Assembly (NCBI GenBank): GCA_964527385.1
Contig: CAZGPZ010000013.1
Span: 1 to 21,745, forward strand
Direction: 5' to 3'
Source: JANWHZ01 sp964527385
GTDB lineage: Bacteria > Patescibacteriota > Saccharimonadia > Saccharimonadales > UBA4665
Length of the DNA: 21,745 bases
Shown: in pieces, positions 7,328 to 13,211 of the stretch
Layout: each line of letters opens with the position of its first letter
Numbering within the stretch: position 1 is the first letter of the stretch
Made by a program: the position numbers and the translations under genes
The notes under the pieces: generated by a model
The model's database searches: none
What the model saw: the letters and a program-made list of their open reading frames with translations, nothing else
Told to the model about the DNA's origin: nothing

Positions 7328-7426
7328 TTAAAAGGCTGCTGCCAAGTCTTGTTTAACTACGGTTATAACTTCTATCGTGGTGAGCCAGCATAAGCATTAT
7401 GGCCTCTGTTAAATGAGGTCATTTTT
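7328..7426 (+). repeat. Junction repeat 7, family D left arm plus terminator
   Basis: Core GAGCCA at 7382-7387. The minus frame is WLTTIEVITVVKQDLAAAF and a stop at 7328. The second family D copy at 8.9 kb shares WLTTIE, VIT and KQD. Confidence 0.65.
7401..7426 (+). terminator. Terminator of unknown-pair operon
   Basis: Stem GGCCTC / GAGGTC (one G-T pair) around TGTTAAAT, then ATTTTTG. Confidence 0.7.
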
Positions 7427-7449
7427 GTTAGTCATCCATCCCTTAGATG

Positions 7450-7455
7450 TATAAT
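7450..7455 (+). promoter_or_regulatory. -10 box TATAAT
   Basis: Consensus -10 box; a start about seven bases downstream gives a leader of some 24 bases before the Nudix ATG at 7486, which has AGGA five bases upstream. Confidence 0.6.
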
Positions 7456-7485
7456 CCAAAACTAGCAGTAACATATAGGACATCA

Positions 7486-7992
7486 ATGTCAGTCAATACT
7501 ACGCCCGATATTCACGAGGTCATTATGGCCGCCAACATATTTGTCAAACGAGACGGCAAGCTACTTGTAATTCGCCGCTCAATTCACAAAACATATATGC
7601 CTGGCTTTGTTCAACCAGTTGGGGGCAAAGTCGATATTAACGAAGGGCCACTTCAGGCTGCAGAACGCGAACTATTTGAGGAAGCGGGGCTAAAGGTCGC
7701 AAATGTCCGTTTGGAAGCCGTACTCACAGACATACACAAAGATGGGGTCAACAACTGGCAAGTTTTTCATTTTTCTGGAAACTACCAAGAAGGGGAGGTG
7801 CCTAACAACATTGACGAAGGCGAACTGATTTGGCTCACCCCAGAAGAAATCAAAAAGGAGAAAGTCCTCGACTCTATAGTAAGAGTTGTCGACAATATAA
7901 CCCAGCCGTCTCATGGAATCCTATTTGCCGAGTACAACTGGGATGAGGAAAACCATGCTACGTTACTTAATCTTTCGAAAACAAACTCATAG
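7486..7992 (+). CDS. Nudix hydrolase
   Basis: A 168-residue Nudix-fold pyrophosphohydrolase. The complete Nudix box GX5EX7REUXEEXGU lies at 47-69 (G-K-V-D-I-N-E ... RELFEEAGL) and binds the catalytic metals. PVGG just before it and DEGELIWLTPEEI later are typical. The overall pattern (NIFVKRDGKLLVIRRS) resembles MutT/ADP-ribose-type or Idi-like Nudix enzymes; the substrate cannot be assigned. ATG 7486 with AGGA at 7477-7480 fits better than ATG 7447, which overlaps the -10 box. Confidence 0.9.
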   Translation: MSVNTTPDIHEVIMAANIFVKRDGKLLVIRRSIHKTYMPGFVQPVGGKVDINEGPLQAAERELFEEAGLKVANVRLEAVLTDIHKDGVNNWQVFHFSGNYQEGEVPNNIDEGELIWLTPEEIKKEKVLDSIVRVVDNITQPSHGILFAEYNWDEENHATLLNLSKTNS

Positions 7993-8021
7993 TTTATTGT
8001 AGGCTCAGCCTCTGCTTAGCG

Positions 8022-8142
8022 GACATTTGGAACTGGCCACTATAGACCACATTTCTATCAAAACACCTTTAAATCGGATCCAATCTATCCCAGTTATAGG
8101 AGCCAAGAAAATGCCAGGAGCTTTTGTTCCTGGCATTTTCTT
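8022..8142 (+). repeat. Junction repeat 8, family B left arm plus terminator
   Basis: Core GGAGCCA at 8099-8105. The minus frame reads APITGIDWIRFKGV then LIEMWSIVASSK, continuous with KKMPGTKAPGIFL across the terminator region. Confidence 0.75.
8108..8142 (+). terminator. Strong bidirectional terminator
   Basis: Perfect 12-bp stem AAAATGCCAGGA / TCCTGGCATTTT with an eight-base loop; A-run and T-run on either side. Confidence 0.85.
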
Positions 8143-8163
8143 TGCCTCGAGGTTTGGCTCAAA

Positions 8164-8316
8164 CTAGCGACCAGCCATGCGAAGCAGGGCGTAGGTCGCT
8201 AGATCGGTGGAGCAACGTCACGCGCAAGAACTAGTTCTGAGCATGACTTTGCGGAAAAGCACGAAGTGCGCTATCCAGTCCCCGGAGCCTAATCACATTT
8301 TTTTATCTGTTAGAGG
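8164..8316 (+). repeat. Structured GC-rich element, family C, copy 2 (gene-less module)
   Basis: Stem 1: AGCGACC 8166-8172 / GGTCGCT 8194-8200. Stem 2: AGAA 8227-8230 / TTCT 8235-8238 with loop CTAG; both arms differ from copy 1 yet still pair. An outer stem GTCA / TGAC also forms. Core GGAGCCT at 8284-8290, then ATCTGTTAGAGG. The 185 bases between flanking cores hold no gene. Confidence 0.75.
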
Positions 8317-8328
8317 ACGGACCTCTAG

Positions 8329-8865
8329 GACCAAGGCTTCAAATATAGCGGCTGGACCGCTCCATTTGCTGAGATTGGGTTCAGAGAAGGTGATGAGTTC
8401 ATGAAGCGATGGATGGAATCGACCGATATTTTGTTAGGTCAAAAAACTTTTGAAATTTTTGCAGGATATTGGCCCAAACATGCTGCAGCGTGGCCAGGCA
8501 TAAACGATGTTACTAAATATGTAGCTAGTACCACAATATCGCAATCAGACGTAGATGCTTTGGGATGGAATAACTCTGTATTACTAAACAATGTTGAGGA
8601 CATAAAAAAACTGAAAGAAACAGACGGAGGTGTTATAAAAGTTCACGGAAGTGGCAACCTGGCCCAAACCCTATTCAAACATGATTTGGTTGATGAAATG
8701 TTTCTTATGACGTTTCCGATCACTCTCGGCACGGGAAAGCGATTATTTGGTGAAGGGGTAATCCCCGCGGCCTTCAAATTGACAGATAGTTTAATTACTT
8801 CAAACGGTGTGATATTTGCCTACTATAGACGCAATGGTGATGTTAAGACGGGTGAAATAGACTAA
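8329..8865 (+). pseudogene. RibD/DHFR-like reductase, 5' end missing
   Basis: This encodes the YyaP/YwjB-like dihydrofolate-reductase-fold family (RibD C-terminal domain). The frame is open from 8329 after a TAG and reads DQGFKYSGWTAPFAEIGFREGDEFM, which matches the family pattern GGFKYGGW-x-x-P expected some 25 residues into the protein. The first strand, the start codon and a promoter are missing because the coding part begins right beside junction element C copy 2. The rest is intact: TDILLGQKTFEIFAGYW, the NADPH-binding VIKVHGSGNLAQTL, and MTFPITLGTGKRLF. An ATG at 8401 could start a 154-residue fragment, but that lacks an essential strand. I think the gene was cut by recombination at the junction. 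Confidence 0.75.
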
Positions 8866-8870
8866 TAAAA

Positions 8871-8972
8871 TCACATACTAGGCATTGGTCTCATATCCTG
8901 CTTAATGGTAGTTATAACTTCCTCTATTGTGGTGAGCCAAGCATTTGACCTCTGTTATTCAGAGGTCTTTTT
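8871..8972 (+). repeat. Junction repeat 9, family D left arm plus terminator
   Basis: Core GAGCCA at 8934-8939. The minus frame is WLTTIEEVITTIKQD then MRPMPSM and TGA at 8871. Right arm is the textbook form of the conserved terminator. Confidence 0.65.
8947..8972 (+). terminator. Terminator, consensus form of right arm
   Basis: Perfect 8-bp stem GACCTCTG / CAGAGGTC, loop TTATT, then TTTTT. Confidence 0.88.
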
Positions 8973-8988
8973 GTAGCGAACTAGCAGA

Positions 8989-9393
8989 TTATTTAACTTC
9001 TTCTGAATGTTTATTTTGCGTTATGGCTGAGTAGTGAATCCTGATTGGTTTCCACATTTTACTGATAGGGTCGTTCAAGAAAACCCATGTTTCTCTATAG
9101 ATCTCTTCAACGGTTTTATCTGGAAGTGTAAATGCAACATAGTTCTTGAATCCGGCAATGCTATAAGGAGCACCCGCCATGACTTCGAATTCAGAGATTT
9201 CACGCCTGCGTGGATACCAATGCTGGGTCGTATCGATTATCCTGTTCATCTCGGTAAGGTCTGTAACTACCCCATTATGATGAATTATTTTGATGTCCGG
9301 ATGGCTGACTTCACTGATTAGGCCTGTATTCTTTTCGTCGAACCCTTTGAAGAACGCTTCGACAACTTGATTGAGTTGATCTTTTAATTCCAT
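8989..9393 (-). CDS. NTF2/SnoaL-like protein
   Basis: A 134-residue cone-shaped NTF2-like fold, inferred from size and pattern. An N-terminal helix LNQVVEAFFKGFDEKNTGLI is followed by the strand HPDIKIIHHNG, the helix LTEMNRIIDTTQHWY, and strands ending TWVFLNDPISKMWKPIRIHYS. Members are polyketide cyclases, steroid isomerases or simple ligand-binding proteins; no catalytic set is identifiable here and its job is unknown. The start is decided by a consensus TATAAT six bases upstream of the ATG at 9393. It is convergent with the reductase remnant, with the family D terminator between them. Confidence 0.75.
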   Translation of the reverse strand: MELKDQLNQVVEAFFKGFDEKNTGLISEVSHPDIKIIHHNGVVTDLTEMNRIIDTTQHWYPRRREISEFEVMAGAPYSIAGFKNYVAFTLPDKTVEEIYRETWVFLNDPISKMWKPIRIHYSAITQNKHSEEVK

Positions 9394-9399
9394 ACGCTG

Positions 9400-9405
9400 A
9401 TTATA
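9400..9405 (-). promoter_or_regulatory. -10 box TATAAT
   Basis: Consensus box, six bases before the SnoaL-like ATG at 9393. Confidence 0.7.
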
Positions 9406-9432
9406 TCAATTTACGCCGGAAAATATTGCCGA

Positions 9433-9567
9433 CTAAACTTCAGCGGTTTCAAAAAGCTTAAGTAATGCACCTGCCTCTGTTAGGTCAAAATCCTCTGTTC
9501 GAAGCGTCTCTATCAATGGGAGCCAAGCTTCTTATGCTTAAAATGCCTCTGTTTGTCAGGGGTTTTT
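9433..9567 (+). repeat. Junction repeat 10, family A left arm plus terminator
   Basis: CTAAACTTCAGC at the left, core GGAGCCA at 9519-9525. The minus frame is intact for 30 codons: WLPLIETLRTEDFDLTE, then AGALLKLFETAEV and TAG at 9433. Confidence 0.8.
9546..9567 (+). terminator. Terminator in junction 10
   Basis: CCTCTG / CAGGGG stem (one G-T pair) with loop TTTGT, then TTTTT; the next -10 box starts two bases later. Confidence 0.65.
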
Positions 9568-9569
9568 GT

Positions 9570-9575
9570 TATAGT
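9570..9575 (+). promoter_or_regulatory. -10 box TATAGT
   Basis: Six bases before the ATG at 9582. Confidence 0.6.
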
Positions 9576-9581
9576 GTGGGT

Positions 9582-10274
9582 ATGGAAAAAATATTATCTG
9601 ACACCGAAAACGTGCACATCGTGGACAGCTTAGGGCAACCGGTTGGAGAACTTTGGCAAAGGCTACAGGGACAATATCTCGCTGAAGCTGGCACGTTCAA
9701 TGTGGCATCGCCATTGTCTAGCACGCCACTGCCGGTATATGGTTGGCTCGCAGAGCATCGTGAAGAGCTAGATTGGGATGGTGTCAATTTTCTATTAATG
9801 GATGAGCAGGTGGAGGGCGCTGAACCCCCATTCAGATATATTGATATGAAAGATCCGGCAAGCTATGAAAGGTTTGCGCATGCTCATTTACTAGACGCAC
9901 TTCAGCGTGACATTCCCGTACTCAAGCCAGACTTGGATAATTTAGAAACCTTCAAGCCACAAATACATTTACTCGTTCTTGCCGTCGGTGTACGTGGTAA
10001 TTATGCAAATGTCATGCCGGAAACGCCGCTCAACACGAGTTGGCATGTAACAGAATTGATTGATGAGTTCAGGCAGGTACATACACAGCGGGGCGCATAT
10101 GCCGGCGCAACCTTCCGTACTCATGGCATGTCTCTCGGGCCGCAGCAGGTTCTCGCGGCAGAACATGTCGTTGTTATTGCTAGCGGCACCGCCAAGCGTG
10201 AGCTGGTGCGACAGCTATTTTCATACGATGATTTTGACCTCTGTTATTTTAACAGGGATTATTTTGTTTCTTAA
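9582..10274 (+). CDS. Sugar-phosphate isomerase/deaminase-like protein, C-terminus replaced
   Basis: A 230-residue protein of the NagB/6-phosphogluconolactonase (NagB/RpiA-like) group. Family features are ASPLSSTPLPVYGWLAEH near the phosphate-binding loop, VNFLLMDEQV (the DE strand), LLVLAVGVRGNYANVMPET (equivalent of the GxGxDGHIAFNEP segment) and HGMSLGPQQVLAAEHVVVIASGTAKRELV. The lysine-bearing and histidine-bearing segments are altered, so activity is doubtful. After FSYDDFD the family would continue with a P-A-S-x-L-x-x-H segment; here the frame runs into the bases of a junction terminator (LCYFNRDYFVS). The C-terminus has therefore been replaced by repeat sequence, which fits recombination inside the gene. 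The start is fixed by TATAGT. Confidence 0.72.
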   Translation: MEKILSDTENVHIVDSLGQPVGELWQRLQGQYLAEAGTFNVASPLSSTPLPVYGWLAEHREELDWDGVNFLLMDEQVEGAEPPFRYIDMKDPASYERFAHAHLLDALQRDIPVLKPDLDNLETFKPQIHLLVLAVGVRGNYANVMPETPLNTSWHVTELIDEFRQVHTQRGAYAGATFRTHGMSLGPQQVLAAEHVVVIASGTAKRELVRQLFSYDDFDLCYFNRDYFVS

Positions 10275-10318
10275 GACCATTAAGAAGTTAAATGGTTCGA
10301 ATCCAGTATGGACGTTTG
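10228..10318 (+). repeat. Rearranged junction: right-arm terminator followed by family F left arm
   Basis: The order here is reversed from other junctions. The right-arm terminator comes first and overlaps the end of the isomerase-like gene. The family F segment (10284-10318) follows and matches 14558-14592 at 31 of 35 bases. The minus frame of F reads YQTSILDSNHLTS and a stop. Confidence 0.6.
10239..10270 (+). terminator. Terminator overlapping gene end
   Basis: Stem CTCTGTTA / TAACAGGG (one G-T pair) with a three-base loop, followed by the T-rich ATTATTTTGTTTC; it overlaps the coding end at 10274. Confidence 0.6.
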
Positions 10319-10319
10319 G

Positions 10320-10325
10320 TATGCT
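10320..10325 (+). promoter_or_regulatory. -10 box TATGCT
   Basis: Six bases before the ATG at 10332; it lies at the end of the family F segment. Confidence 0.55.
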
Positions 10326-10331
10326 GTAGTT

Positions 10332-11264
10332 ATGCAAACTAAATCAGGTAAACCTCTATCAAAGATCGGCATCGGAAGCTACGGCATAGGTGGGCTTGGC
10401 CACCGAGACATGAATATAGCCAACAAGGGTGAAGACCAAGTGTATATCGACGCGCTCGTGTATACACTTGAAAAAGGCATCAACTTTACAGAAATCGCTT
10501 TAGGCTACGGGCAAGGAGCGACTCTACGATTGTTCAAGCAAGCGCTAGATAAAAGCAACGTTGCTCGCGAAGACGTGTTTGTAACCCATTCACTTTATCC
10601 GCGCGATCTTGCGGATATGTCAGTTATCAAAGCGGACGTGGAAGAGTTCTATACGATCATGCAAACTGACTACGCCGACTCTACGCTTGTTACCCAAGGC
10701 CTGATTATGAAGTTTGGTGAAGAGGAAACATATCAACTACTGCATGAGCTTTTGGGATCTGGTAGGACTCGCTACGTGAGCCTCTCAAACGCAAGCCCAA
10801 CATGGGTCAGGAAATTCAAGACCGAGTTTAGCGATAAGTTCTTTGCCCATGAAGGCCACCTCAGCTTTGAGATCAGGGAAGTGCTAGAAGAAGGCGTGTT
10901 CGATACCTGCACAGAGCTAGGGGTCAAAAATATCATATGGCGTCCACTAAGACAGAACCGCACGTTCCAGCACAATTGGCCATTGCTGGTTGAACTATCT
11001 GAAAAGTATCAGAAGACTCAGAGCCAAGTTGTCTTAAACTGGATTTGCTCACTCGGTTATAGTCCCATGGTTATGTCTAGCAAGCCTGAACACATCGACG
11101 AGAATATTGCTGCGGCTGAGTTCAAGATGTCAGAAGAAGACTATCGCCGCATGAACGAGTTTAGGCCACCAAACTACGATCCGCCAAAGGTTGATTGGGA
11201 AGGCATCGGCGGCGGCGATGATGTCGTGCTCCTGGCAAATAACTTCGAGCAAAATATCAACTAA
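10332..11264 (+). CDS. Aldo/keto reductase family protein with altered catalytic residues
   Basis: A 310-residue aldo/keto reductase TIM barrel, recognised from LSKIGIGSYGIGG, YTLEKGINFTEIALGYGQG, GSGRTRYVSLSNAS, QSQVVLNWICS and the C-terminal SSKPEHIDENIAAAEFKMSEEDY. The family normally uses an Asp-Tyr-Lys-His tetrad. The Tyr is kept (LGYGQG), but the Asp position is Glu in FTEIA. The strand that normally reads T-K has VFVTHSLYP, so Lys is His. The strand that normally ends in His reads DSTLVTQGL, so His is Gln. It may be a redox-inactive or repurposed member, perhaps binding NADPH or a ligand. The frame is otherwise undamaged, which argues against a simple pseudogene. Start decided by TATGCT six bases upstream. 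Confidence 0.85.
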   Translation: MQTKSGKPLSKIGIGSYGIGGLGHRDMNIANKGEDQVYIDALVYTLEKGINFTEIALGYGQGATLRLFKQALDKSNVAREDVFVTHSLYPRDLADMSVIKADVEEFYTIMQTDYADSTLVTQGLIMKFGEEETYQLLHELLGSGRTRYVSLSNASPTWVRKFKTEFSDKFFAHEGHLSFEIREVLEEGVFDTCTELGVKNIIWRPLRQNRTFQHNWPLLVELSEKYQKTQSQVVLNWICSLGYSPMVMSSKPEHIDENIAAAEFKMSEEDYRRMNEFRPPNYDPPKVDWEGIGGGDDVVLLANNFEQNIN

Positions 11265-11400
11265 TCAGCCACGCGATAAATCCAATTTCGAACCGGCCAC
11301 TATTGACCACATTTCCACCAAAACACCTTTGAATTGGTTCCAATCTATTCCACTTAGGAGAGCCATAAACATTTCTGGCCTCTGTTATTCAGAGGTTTTT
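11265..11400 (+). repeat. Junction repeat 11, family B left arm plus terminator
   Basis: Core GAGCCA at 11360-11365. On the minus strand an ATG at 11372 opens a complete 35-codon frame (MFMALLSGIDWNQFKGV then LVEMWSIVAGSKLDLSRG) whose TGA directly abuts the TAA of the aldo/keto reductase. Confidence 0.75.
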
Positions 11401-11401
11401 G
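11377..11401 (+). terminator. Terminator of aldo/keto reductase module
   Basis: CCTCTG / CAGAGG stem, loop TTATT, then TTTTTG. Confidence 0.8.
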
Positions 11402-11421
11402 TTTTGTTATCCCTGTAGCGA

Positions 11422-11427
11422 TATAAT
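11422..11427 (+). promoter_or_regulatory. -10 box TATAAT
   Basis: Consensus box 25 bases before the ATG at 11453. The implied short leader holds AGGAG at 11436-11440 and AAGG at 11447-11450. Confidence 0.65.
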
Positions 11428-11452
11428 CGATCTGCAGGAGAAAAATAAGGCT

Positions 11453-12061
11453 ATGAAACTCAACTTCGATTGGAAGAATGACGGCAGCTACCATCAATAT
11501 TGCATGCATTGCCACGCTGAAACGGTTGAGCGTCTCATCGAAAATGGCAAGACATATTATTTTTGCAAAACATGTAACCAGCGCCATGAACGCTCAATAA
11601 TTATCGACCCAGCGGTTAAATGGTGGATTGCAGATGATGGTGAGTATTGGCACGAGAGTGCGGGTATCTTTGTTAAGAATCCAGCAGGAAAGTTCCTTTT
11701 CTTTGAACGCCTCATGTTCCCATTTGCCATGACAGTACCCGCGGGCCACGTAGATGCAGGCGAAGAACCATTCGAGTCAGCAAAACGTGAGGCAAAAGAA
11801 GAAGTTGGGCTGGATCACATCTCTCCTGTCCTATTCGCTGATGAAGACATCGTCGGGGACTCGTGCCGACGGGGTTGCGACGCACATCATTGGAGCGCAT
11901 TTCTTGTTAAGCTGGAACATGACCAAGACCTGGAAGTAACTGAGAAAGACGAAGGAGAAAAACCGGTTTGGCTTAGCCTGGATGAAGCGTTGGAAAAAGA
12001 TCTGGCTTTTCCAGTGCGTTATCTCATTACCCGCTATAAAGACAAGCTGAAAAAGTACTAG
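11453..12061 (+). CDS. Nudix hydrolase with N-terminal zinc ribbon
   Basis: A 202-residue protein. Residues 17-41 form a zinc ribbon with CMHC (Cys17, Cys20) and CKTC (Cys38, Cys41), as in NudC-like and related Nudix proteins. The complete Nudix box is at 98-120: G-H-V-D-A-G-E, then REAKEEVGL. VPAGHVDAGEEPFESAKREA is typical of the ADP-ribose/NADH-type branch, though the NudC signature motif is not obvious. The C-terminal GEKPVWLSLDEAL helix is standard. Likely cytosolic hydrolysis of a nucleoside diphosphate derivative; substrate not assignable. It has a short leader with a ribosome-binding site instead of the leaderless layout of its neighbours. Confidence 0.9.
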   Translation: MKLNFDWKNDGSYHQYCMHCHAETVERLIENGKTYYFCKTCNQRHERSIIIDPAVKWWIADDGEYWHESAGIFVKNPAGKFLFFERLMFPFAMTVPAGHVDAGEEPFESAKREAKEEVGLDHISPVLFADEDIVGDSCRRGCDAHHWSAFLVKLEHDQDLEVTEKDEGEKPVWLSLDEALEKDLAFPVRYLITRYKDKLKKY

Positions 12062-12063
12062 AA

Positions 12064-12193
12064 CTAAACTTCAGCGCTTTGAAGAAGCCTAAGTAATGTT
12101 TCTTCGTCAGTTAATTCAAAATCCAGAGTTCTAAGTACGTCTATCAGAGGGAGCCATATAAAAACAGTCGGGCGAAAGTCTGGCTGTTTTTAT
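12064..12193 (+). repeat. Junction repeat 12, family A left arm plus terminator
   Basis: CTAAACTTCAGC at the left, core GGAGCCA at 12150-12156. The minus frame is intact: PTVFI then WLPLIDVLRTLDFELTDEE and LLRLLQSAEV, TAG at 12064. Confidence 0.8.
12159..12193 (+). terminator. Terminator of zinc-ribbon Nudix module
   Basis: Stem AAAAACAGTC / GGCTGTTTTT (one G-T pair), extended by ATA / TAT; could act in both directions. Confidence 0.75.
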
Positions 12194-12216
12194 ATCTCTA
12201 AGAGTTTGGATTTGGA

Positions 12217-12370
12217 CTAGCGACTAGCCATGCGAAGCAGGGCGTAGGTCGCCGGTTCGGTGGAGCGAGGACGCGCGCAGGAGCTAGCTCCGAGCACGCC
12301 GCAGCGGAAGAGGCCAACAGCCGATATCCGACCCTCGAAGCCAAATCACATTTTTCTCATCTGTTAGAGG
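12217..12370 (+). repeat. Structured GC-rich element, family C, copy 3 (gene-less module)
   Basis: Stem 1: GCGAC 12220-12224 / GTCGC 12248-12252. Stem 2: GGAG 12280-12283 / CTCC 12288-12291, loop CTAG. Core GAAGCCA at 12337-12343, then CATCTGTTAGAGG as in copy 2. The 3' third has diverged from copies 1 and 2. Confidence 0.7.
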
Positions 12371-12401
12371 TCGGACCCGTATAACCCTCATCGTCTGGGG
12401 C

Positions 12402-12899
12402 CTAAGCAATTCCGTTAAGCTGATCCATGATTCGTTCAAATGCGGCGACAATTTCATACGGCGGATCATTCGGCAATGAGTTACCGTAATTCAGAGCCGC
12501 TGGTCCGTCGCGGACTACAATAATGTCTTGTACTGGCGAAGTGTTGTATGGCCTTTCTTCCTCAGTTGAGATGAGGAATGATTCATCACGGGCAAGCCTA
12601 CCGAATGCACAAGTGTCCTGACTGAGCGTGGCGGTAACTACTCTGCCTTCGGCAATGCTAGTCGCGATGTCAACCACTTGGTGTGTTCGGGTGTCAATCT
12701 TGTATATATTGCCGCGCTCAGTCTCGAAATAAATGCGGCCTACCTGAGGATCCGCCAAAACGATCCGGCCATCTCTAAGTACGCGGAACACGGCCGATAG
12801 ATCATAGCTATGGCGTCTTTCCTGAGGGTATCCATTCACGTAGTATGGACCATCATCATCGCGTTCGTGTTTTTGGGGCCTGTTGGGATCGTAACTCAT
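12402..12899 (-). CDS. Unknown 165-residue soluble protein
   Basis: I do not recognise a family. The N-terminus (MSYDPNRPQKHERDDDGPYYVNGYPQERR) is polar and probably disordered. From about residue 35 it has regular short strands (VFRVLRDGRIVLADPQVGRIYFETERGNIYKIDTRTHQVV in two consecutive blocks) that resemble a single beta-propeller or roll-type repeat. The C-terminus is a helix (EIVAAFERIMDQLNGIA). There is no signal peptide or membrane helix. The start is supported by TAATAT exactly six bases upstream, overlapping a perfect 10-bp palindrome that may be an operator. Confidence 0.72.
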   Translation of the reverse strand: MSYDPNRPQKHERDDDGPYYVNGYPQERRHSYDLSAVFRVLRDGRIVLADPQVGRIYFETERGNIYKIDTRTHQVVDIATSIAEGRVVTATLSQDTCAFGRLARDESFLISTEEERPYNTSPVQDIIVVRDGPAALNYGNSLPNDPPYEIVAAFERIMDQLNGIA

Positions 12900-12905
12900 G
12901 GTATT

Positions 12906-12919
12906 ATATTAACATGTTA
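12906..12919 (-). promoter_or_regulatory. -10 box TAATAT with overlapping palindrome TAACATGTTA
   Basis: TAATAT (12906-12911) lies six bases before the ATG at 12899. The perfect palindrome at 12910-12919 overlaps it and would block the promoter if bound by a dimeric repressor; that role is inference. Confidence 0.5.
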
Positions 12920-13069
12920 TATTCACAAAGTCAATAGTGAGTATTGGCGGCGGTGCTGTCATGATGCTAGCGAACAAATTTGAGCTAGAGTATCAGGTAG
13001 ACGCGGAACAACTTGCTAAAACGCATGTGACTTGCTTGTAGAACGACGTTCCCTGATCTACGTAGCTCC

Positions 13070-13183
13070 CCGCAAAGGTTTGAAGAAGTTTATGTGGCAC
13101 ATCTTCGCCGGTAAAATCAAATTCTAGGGTTGCGGGTATTTCCACTAGTGGAGGCCAAATAGCATTTTCTCTATCTGTTAGAG
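13070..13183 (+). repeat. Junction repeat 13, degenerate family A left arm
   Basis: Core variant GAGGCCA at 13151-13157, preceded by the perfect palindrome TCCACTAGTGGA (13141-13152). The minus frame still shows W-P-P-L-V-E, then FDFTGED and HKLLQ, but is diverged. The right arm keeps CTGTTA in a CTCTA / TAGAG hairpin without a T-run. The preceding gap from 12920 to 13069 holds no convincing gene. Confidence 0.65.
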
Positions 13184-13211
13184 TACGACTTCTGGGGTAT
13201 CGTTCTTGCGT

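Noticed and set aside
10284..10318. TGGTTCGAATCCAG looks like a tRNA T-arm, as does CTGGTTCGATTCCAG at 14567-14581
   Set aside because: No acceptor stem, D-arm or anticodon arm can be formed around either. The same segment reads as a conserved antisense peptide (QTSIL[DE]SN) and repeats as junction family F, which explains the similarity between the two sites.
12961..13041. Short plus-strand frame MMLANKFELEYQVDAEQL...
   Set aside because: Only 26 codons with no promoter or ribosome-binding site; perhaps a fragment, but there is nothing to support it.
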